Shown: positions 60,701 to 64,000 of the stretch, piece after piece
Layout: each line of letters begins with the position of its first letter
Numbering within the stretch: the stretch's first letter is position 1
Assembly (NCBI GenBank): GCA_051294375.1
Contig: CM119264.1
Location: 3,019,575 to 3,083,574, forward strand
From: Paraspadella gotoi
Lineage: Eukaryota; Chaetognatha
Reading direction: 5' to 3'
DNA length: 64,000 nt
Program-made: the position numbers and the translations under genes
The notes under the pieces: model-generated
The model's input: the letters and a program-made list of their open reading frames with translations, nothing else
What the model was told of the DNA's origin: nothing
Databases searched by the model: none

Positions 60701-63700
60701 GGACCCTGTCCAAAAGGGTTTTATTGTCCTCAAGGTACAGCAGAACCCAAAATATGCACTGCTGGCAGCTATTCAAATTCGACAGGTCTGTCGGAATGCA
60801 TTAAGTGCCCTGCTGGTAGCTTCTGTCCAAAAGGATCTGAAAACATTCCATGCCCTCAAGGATATTACTGCCCACCAGGAACATCAGATCCATATTTCTA
60901 TCCTTGTCCTCAAGGTACTTACGGAACAAGATTAAGATTAACAAATGCATCAGAATGTAACATATGTCCAAGTGGTTACTATTGTTCTGAAAAAGGAATG
61001 AAAAATGTTTCAGGAGAATGTAAGGCTGGTTTTTTTTGTGAGGAGGGTTCCGCTATCAATAATCCAAATATCTGTCCCATCGGAAGTTATTGCATTAGTG
61101 GTTCAGCAAAGCCTAAAGAATGTGACCCTGGCAAATATTGCAATTCTGAGGGATTAGATACTCCAAGTGGTCCATGTAAAGCAGGTTATTATTGTGAATG
61201 GAATTCAACAACTTCAACTCCTGAATTGACAAAAAGTGGATCTTTTTGCCCAAAAGGCTCATACTGTCCCGAAAATTCTACATCACCTACCAAATGTAAT
61301 CCAGGAACCTTTTCAAATATAACTCATGCCATATCAAAAAATGATTGTTTACCATGTTTAGAGGGTTTTTATTGCCCAAATTATGGAACAGATTTTCCAA
61401 AGATTTTATGTCCACCAACTTATTATTGTAATAATGGTCAATCTACTGGTACTGATAATGTTTGTCCTGTTGGACATTTTTGCCCAGAAGGATCTTCTCA
61501 TGCTAGAGCATGTAGCAGTGGATTTTATCAAGATGAAATAAAACAGAATTCATGCAAAGTTTGTCCAGCTGGATTTTACTGTAAGAATGGAACTGAATCT
61601 TTAACTGATTTCAGATTATGCCCACCGGGATATTATTGCCCAAATGGTACCAGATTCTCTTTTGAATATCCTTGCACTGAAGGAACATTTAACAATTTAA
61701 CTGGCGCTAAATCAGAGGAATCATGTAAGCCTTGCTGGGAAGGATATCATTGCCCCAACAAAGGTACAATAATTCCCGCTATGTTATGCAAGTCAGGTTT
61801 TTTCTGCAACAAAGGGTCAAATACATCAATACCATTAGATGGTATTTGTCCCCAGGGACATTTTTGCCCATCCGGTTCTTCAGTAGCTTCAAAGTGCCCA
61901 GTAGGAACTTTTAACAATAGGACTGGTTTAACTAGTTCTTCAGAATGTGCCACATGTTTAGCAGGATTTTTTTGTCCTCAAGTGGGTCAAGTATATCCAG
62001 AAAATTTATGTTTTGAAGGTTATTTTTGTGAAGCAGGTTCATGGAACTCAACAAAAAATATCTGCCCTGAAGGCCATTATTGTTCAAAAGGCTCCTCTAA
62101 ACCAACACCATGTCCAAGAGGTACTTTCTCTGATAGCCAAGGTTTAACTAAAGTAGAAGGTTGCAAACCATGCTTAGGAGGCAAATATTGCAATGGCTCT
62201 GGATTATCAAAACCATCTGGCTTGTGTGACTCAGGTTATTTTTGTAAAGAAAACTCATACACCAGCATTCCAAATCCAAATACATATGTTTGCCCAATAG
62301 GGTTTTACTGTCCTCAAGGGAGCACAATTCCAATTCCATGTCCACCAGGATATTTCACAAATTTGACTGCATCAGAAAGTTGTCTCATCTGCCCTGCAGG
62401 ATATTTCTGTCTCCCTTTAACATTTAATGAAACTGAAACGCCTGGCTACTTTTTATGCCCACAAGGATACTATTGTGAAGAAGGTTCTGGAACAAATTAT
62501 AGCTCATGTCCACCAGGGACTTTTTCTATTAAAAAAGGATTAAAATCAATATCAGAATGTATAGCTTGCCCTGCAGAACATTATTGTGATGGTACTACTC
62601 TCACTAAACCTACTGGTTTATGCCAAAAAGGTTATTATTGTTTTGAAGGGGTTAATGTTTCAAATCCAACCGGAGTCAATAATTTGGGAAAAGGAGGATT
62701 TTGTTATCCAGGAACATATTGTAATGGTTCTCAAGAACCATTGCCTTGTCCAGAAGGCACTTTTCAATCTCAAAAAGCAAAAGACTCATGTGATCCCTGC
62801 TTGAAAGGATATTATTGTCCTGAAAACTCTTCATCCTTGATAAATTATGTTTGTCCAATTGGATTTTACTGCCCTATAGGAACTAGAAAAGCAACAGAAT
62901 TTCCTTGCCCACCTGGGACATTTAGTAACCAAACAGGGCTCCTGGATGTTAATAAATGTACAAACTGTATATCAGGATTTTTTTGCTCTAAAAATGGATT
63001 GGGTGAACCAGAAGGTGAATGCGATGAAGGCTACTACTGCACAGAAGGTGCATCAAGTAAAAGACCAACAGAAGGTATATGTCCTGTAGGACATTACTGC
63101 CCTAGAGGGTCATCATTTCCTATTCCATGTGATATTGGTCAATATTGTGATGTTACAGGCTTGACTTCACCTAAAGGAAAATGTGCTGAGGGATATTTTT
63201 GCTCAGGAAATTCATCAACTCCCTTCCCCATTAATAATATGGGAGGGTACGTTTGTCCTGCTGGTTATTACTGTCCTGAAGGAACAACACATCCTGTCCC
63301 TTGTCCTGAAGGAACTTACCGTTCTTTTACTGGGGGTTACAATATTTCTTCTTGTCAATCATGCCAGCCTGGATATTTTTGTAATGGTACAGCTCTTACT
63401 AATTCTACTAGTAAATGCCCCGGTGGGTTTTTCTGTCCAGAAGGTGAAATATTGCCAAATAAATATTGTTTTGCTGGTTATCACTGCCCAGTTCAAAGTT
63501 CATCTCCAATGGTTTGCCCTTATGGCCATTATCAGCCTTTAAGTGGTCAGGAGGACTGCATAATATGTCCCTCAGGATATTTTTGTGATTCTAAAGAGGC
63601 TAGAGAAAATTTGACTTTATTTCCTTGTCCAAAAGGACATTATTGCTTAAATGGTACAAAATCAATGTGTCCTCCTGGATATTATAATGATAAGGTTGGT

Positions 63701-64000
63701 TTAAAATACTTATCACAGTGTGATGAATGTTTACCTGGATACATTTGTCCTTTTTGGGGTGAAAGTTATCCTAATACTACTTGCCCTGCTGGCTATTACT
63801 GTAAGATTAAAGCTAACTCATTTATTCCTAATGATGAACCCAACTCTGGAATTTGCCCTAAAGGTCATTATTGCCCAGAATTTTCAACTTTTGCAATTAA
63901 ATGTCCGAGAGGTACCTATAATGATTTAAAAGGATCATTTCAAATAGAAAATTGTAAAAATTGTACTGCTGGTTATTACTGCAGTAAAGAAGGTTTAATT
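28033..64000 (+). CDS. giant secreted GCC2/GCC3 (ephrin-receptor-like) cysteine-repeat protein, 3' end outside window
   Basis: Exons in clean sequence: 28033-28150, 28247-28346, 28891-28984, 39746-39980, 40739-40946, 44384-44589, 45248-45412, 46025-46246, 46417-46627, 47115-47279, 47419-47649, 47878-48011, 48173-48339, 48783-49012, 49216-49350, 49548-49715, 51019-51201, 51270-58847 and 59220 to the edge. Phases match at every junction except 45412/46025. After a signal peptide the whole protein is a chain of about 50-residue modules with C-P-x-G-x-[YF]-C cores, as in Pfam GCC2_GCC3 (Ephrin_rec_like). N-glycosylation sites (NxS/T) are frequent, so an extracellular, disulphide-rich fibre or matrix protein is inferred. 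More than 4,800 residues are visible and no membrane segment appears. The stretch 29640-39690 is a redundant noisy copy of later exons and must be skipped. Confidence 0.85.
28247..28346 (+). CDS. giant gene exon 2: first cysteine module
   Basis: Acceptor tcaaaag at 28246, donor gtgagt at 28347. Encodes [19 protein letters not shown] then 'CSGCPTGY', with the C-P-x-G and C-x-x-C-P-x-G-Y spacings seen in all later modules. Enters in phase 1 and ends in phase 2. Confidence 0.8.
28347..28890. other. intron with AT-rich sequence and (GAC)n
   Basis: AT-rich, with GGATTAAG-like short repeats at about 28540-28700 and a (GAC)n/(ACG)n run at about 28805-28870 just before the acceptor. Confidence 0.6.
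28891..28984 (+). CDS. giant gene exon 3
   Basis: Acceptor ttctcag at 28890. Encodes [20 protein letters not shown] and 'SSVASCHLC'. The donor is placed at 28985 (gtgtaa), which gives phase 0 and joins as SCHLC-PCPSGTY. A nearby gtgtgt donor is possible but would break the phase with exon 4. Confidence 0.65.
28985..29639. other. intron start with (GA)n, gap and (CT)n
   Basis: Contains A-rich sequence, (GA)n flanking a 25-N gap at 29324-29348, more (GA)n to about 29430, and (CT)n at about 29527-29620. In the true genome this intron continues at about 39690, not at 29640. Confidence 0.7.
29324..29348. other. assembly gap (25 N)
   Basis: Fixed-size run of N inside a (GA)n microsatellite. Confidence 0.95.
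29640..39690 (+). other. redundant low-quality copy of about 39690-48980 (assembly artefact)
   Basis: All exons 4-14 of the giant gene recur here in order with broken frames, at about 29772-30012, 30814-31046, 34771-34999, 35704-35873, 36507-36735, 36908-37129, 37688-37857, 37999-38252, 38497-38645, 38815-38990 and 39450-39660. The intervening introns, microsatellites and the 170-bp minisatellite (about 32960-33680) also recur. Changes are mostly single inserted or lost bases, equally in coding and non-coding parts. The block then returns at 39690 to the sequence it began with. A long-read fill that overran its gap explains this best. Confidence 0.85.
39746..39980 (+). CDS. giant gene exon 4
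   Basis: Acceptor ttgatcag at 39745, donor gtgaga at 39981, phase 0 to phase 1. Encodes PCPSGTYAPSTASATCSPCL then modules '[20 protein letters not shown]', 'CPLGSECPGA' and ends 'CSNGTYADKK'. Two more, error-filled copies exist at about 24287 and 29772. Confidence 0.88.
39981..40738. repeat. intron with long C/T-rich tract
   Basis: From about 40160 to 40735 almost only C and T: degenerate TCCTCTTCC units. Proline/serine/leucine-rich open frames across it are repeat artefacts. Confidence 0.75.
40739..40946 (+). CDS. giant gene exon 5
   Basis: Acceptor tcccaag at 40738, donor gtgagt at 40947. Encodes GLTSCQPCSAGHTC, a Ser/Thr stretch, '[20 protein letters not shown]' and 'CPMGFGCGEKNKSPVG'. 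Enters in phase 1 and ends in phase 2. Strongly GC-rich. Confidence 0.87.
42130..42165 (-). ncRNA. hammerhead-ribozyme-like motif
   Basis: On the minus strand: CTGATGA, one A, helix II GGCTC/GAGTC (five pairs, one G-T) around loop AAGATAA, then GAAA, then the palindrome ACATGT and cleavage-site-like GTC. These are the three conserved hammerhead segments in the right order. Departures: an extra A before helix II, helix III that could form only between two molecules, and only about two good pairs in helix I. Penelope-like and retrozyme elements carry such motifs. It may be a decayed copy. The noisy duplicate near 32291-32330 is the same locus. Confidence 0.45.
42720..43385. repeat. 170-bp minisatellite, about four copies
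   Basis: Marker GTGACCACTC recurs at about 42752, 42922, 43039 and 43212, so units are about 170 bases with one shortened copy of about 117. Units contain 'CTCCATTACTCCTATGACCG' and 'CTCATTATATCTCTTCTTAC'. It is intronic; the open frames across it are repeat artefacts. Confidence 0.85.
44384..44589 (+). CDS. giant gene exon 6
   Basis: Acceptor cctccag at 44383, donor gtgagg at 44590, entering in phase 2 so that GG plus T codes Gly. Encodes GCPTGTIAATPKQISCTRC, 'CPAGKACPTPEVEPTNCPVG' and 'TYSLEGDPDCSICPG'. Ends in phase 1. Confidence 0.88.
45248..45412 (+). CDS. giant gene exon 7
   Basis: Acceptor cttttag at 45247, donor gttggt at 45413. Encodes GFKCSSTSLLPTPCDNGE, 'VACEACPTGYRCPFPHATPI' and 'QCVAGEYSDEK'. 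As written it ends in phase 1, while exon 8 needs phase 0. The end lies in an A run (GACGAAAAAG), so one surplus A in the assembly would explain the clash. Confidence 0.83.
45413..46024. other. intron with (GTC)n microsatellite
   Basis: AT-rich, with (GTC)n at about 45725-45770 and a run of TTTCCATGCC-type short repeats at about 45850-46000 before the acceptor. Confidence 0.65.
46025..46246 (+). CDS. giant gene exon 8
   Basis: Read from GAT at 46025 it gives DCLKSLTATSCTTCPSGSYC, 'PTGFFAGEGRTECKPCGAGK' and 'CSSGKYSEGRAESCL' with donor gtaagt at 46247, phase 0. The acceptor reads gtgaag here, while the noisy copy at 36506 has gtgcag, so the clean base before it may be wrong. Confidence 0.83.
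46417..46627 (+). CDS. giant gene exon 9
   Basis: Acceptor ctccaag at 46416, donor gtgaga at 46628. Encodes PCPDGYKCASASAQPVRC, 'LCPIGSSCPTADQMPVECPP' and 'GFYSSTNGSHDCLACPA'. Phase 0 to phase 1. An ATCG/ATCA microsatellite precedes it at about 46340-46395. Confidence 0.88.
47115..47279 (+). CDS. giant gene exon 10
   Basis: Acceptor aaatcag at 47114, donor gtaagg at 47280. Encodes GFSCPAKDGSQNEPCPSGSY, 'CTPCAAGKACPYRDRAYQID' and 'CEPGTYAL'. Phase 1-1. The 46628-47114 intron before it is AT-rich with nothing recognisable. Confidence 0.88.
   Translation, partial: ASAVRPKTGVKTSPVRQAATLCPDRRFVRRAPPVRLVLTETGPIRLTANLARTL
47419..47649 (+). CDS. giant gene exon 11
   Basis: Acceptor ccccgcag at 47418, donor gtgaga at 47650. 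Encodes AGSASCQVCPAGSACPRPDG, 'CPLGTFAVPQSTECVSCPKG' and 'CPSGSFSTGGQAECTQCAA', including an N-T-T glycosylation site. Phase 1-1. It is followed by a G/A-rich AAGAAAGAA intron. Confidence 0.9.
47878..48011 (+). CDS. giant gene exon 12
   Basis: Acceptor atctcag at 47877, donor gtttat at 48012. Encodes GKYCPFTTRDESYACPTGSY and 'CVQCPPGFACPNPSVAQE'. Phase 1 to phase 0. Confidence 0.87.
48173..48339 (+). CDS. giant gene exon 13
   Basis: Acceptor tattcag at 48172, donor gtagga at 48340. Encodes ISCLPGTYSPGGEPACLPCP, 'QGSHCPSPSFTHLECPVG' and 'CSLCEAGF'. Phase 0 to phase 2. Confidence 0.87.
48340..48782. other. AT-rich intron with ATTC-type short repeats
   Basis: AT-rich, with CATTCATCCATTC-like imperfect repeats towards the 3' end. 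No coding signal. Confidence 0.6.
48783..49012 (+). CDS. giant gene exon 14 (last GC-rich exon)
   Basis: Acceptor cttcag at 48782, donor gtaagg at 49013. Encodes RCPSNKFSDRVSCDDGEYSS, 'CSSCNRGYLCKAGATVPD' and 'CPKGSWCDGGEEHLCPSG'. Phase 2 to phase 1. The redundant noisy copy ends inside this exon (about 39660). Confidence 0.88.
49216..49350 (+). CDS. giant gene exon 15 (composition changes here)
   Basis: Acceptor attttcag at 49215, donor gtaaat at 49351, phase 1-1. Encodes ATACHPCPAGFYCHNKGM and 'CWKNRYCPIGTSQEGGIPCP'. The first third keeps GC-rich codons; the rest uses AT-rich codons like all later exons. Confidence 0.87.
49548..49715 (+). CDS. giant gene exon 16
   Basis: Acceptor ataatag at 49547, donor gtaacc at 49716, phase 1-1. 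Encodes GGTEHSLENQTDVTSCQRCP, 'AGHYCPEGDDLRPIICNQG' and 'FFCVSGQTSGFQNPCPP'. Confidence 0.87.
49962..50933. mobile_element. 972-bp TA-flanked terminal-inverted-repeat element (Tc1/mariner-type MITE)
   Basis: The left end CCCCGTGAGCCAGAACGG... and the right end are inverted copies, 24 of 25 bases matching. Weaker inverted similarity continues inward for about 150 bases, including AGAAAAGTC.TTGACGTTTT. The element is flanked by TA on both sides (49960-49961 and 50934-50935), the target-site duplication of Tc1/mariner transposons. It contains no transposase-sized open frame, so it is non-autonomous. It sits in the intron between exons 16 and 17 of the giant gene. Confidence 0.85.
51019..51201 (+). 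CDS. giant gene exon 17
   Basis: Acceptor attttag at 51018, donor gtgaga at 51202, phase 1-1. Encodes GTFGDGEGFESKDDCRPCPA, 'GAYCPGGNEGDPTVSPIPCP' and 'SELVNCIPCPA'. Confidence 0.88.
51270..58847 (+). CDS. giant gene exon 18: 7.6 kb exon of cysteine modules
   Basis: Acceptor tcttttaag at 51269; the frame stays open for 7,578 bases to a donor GTATTT at 58848, phase 1-1. The ATG at 51341 is only the first internal Met. About fifty repeats of the type C-x-x-C-P-x-G-[YF]-[YF]-C, 'PCPxGTY(S/N)xxxG', with 'xxPSGxCxxGYYC' variants, make about 2,526 residues. NxS/T sites are common in the G-T-Y-S-N region. The codons are AT-rich. The lack of introns contrasts with the one-module-per-exon layout upstream and suggests expansion by tandem duplication within one exon. 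Confidence 0.93.
58848..59219. other. AT-rich intron
   Basis: Stops in all frames; acceptor ttatttag at 59219. Nothing else recognisable. Confidence 0.75.
59220..64000 (+). CDS. giant gene exon 19: more than 4.78 kb of cysteine modules, open at window end
   Basis: Acceptor ttatttag at 59219 continues the phase-1 frame: GRPLDNATGGYCPVGFYC and onward. The frame is still open at the last base (ends CTAGYYCSKEGLI), about 1,590 residues. It has the same module type as exon 18, with the same C-P-x-G spacing and AT-rich codon use. The right border and C-terminus lie beyond the window. Open frames on the minus strand (for example 60117-60635) are shadows. Confidence 0.92.

Overview
This is a eukaryotic nuclear window, almost certainly from an invertebrate animal. 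Genes are split by short GT-AG introns and encode metazoan-type extracellular modules (VWA, EGF, GCC2/GCC3-type cysteine repeats) and a kinase-armadillo protein. Six split-promoter tRNA genes lie inside introns, and microsatellites are dense. The exact clade cannot be fixed from the sequence; an early-branching marine invertebrate such as a sponge is possible but is only a guess.

Layout, all protein genes on the + strand. (1) 2-3213: 3' part of a secreted or surface protein with a Ser/Thr-rich mucin-like stretch, a VWA domain split over two exons and a calcium-binding-type EGF exon; it runs off the left edge and into assembly gaps. (2) 6959-27154: a STKLD1-like Ser/Thr kinase with a C-terminal armadillo/HEAT-like part, at least 12 visible exons plus one hidden in the gap at 7327-8012. 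One intron holds five tRNA genes (Lys, Asp, Tyr with intron, Pro, Ala). A later intron holds a second tRNA-Ala and a 2.5 kb array of a 70-bp satellite. (3) 28033-64000 and beyond: a giant secreted protein with a signal peptide and a very long series of GCC2/GCC3 (ephrin-receptor-like) cysteine modules. It starts with 14 small GC-rich exons and continues into AT-rich exons, including one of 7.6 kb and another longer than 4.78 kb that is still open at the right edge.

The dominant oddity is technical. Three long blocks (about 3260-6420, 20036-25935 and 29640-39690) are collinear, error-laden second copies of neighbouring clean sequence, differing mainly by scattered one-base insertions and deletions in exons and introns alike. 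They look like uncorrected long-read gap filling, not biological duplications. Removing them gives a real locus of roughly 45 kb and restores one kinase exon that the second block splits in two. Annotators should not count the extra exon copies as paralogues or pseudogenes.

The main biological points to follow up are the giant cysteine-repeat protein with its abrupt change in base composition and exon size, the kinase that keeps its catalytic residues, the intronic tRNA cluster, a satellite carrying a tRNA-like A box, a hammerhead-ribozyme-like motif at 42130-42165 (minus strand), and a 972-bp TA-flanked inverted-repeat element in an intron of the giant gene.
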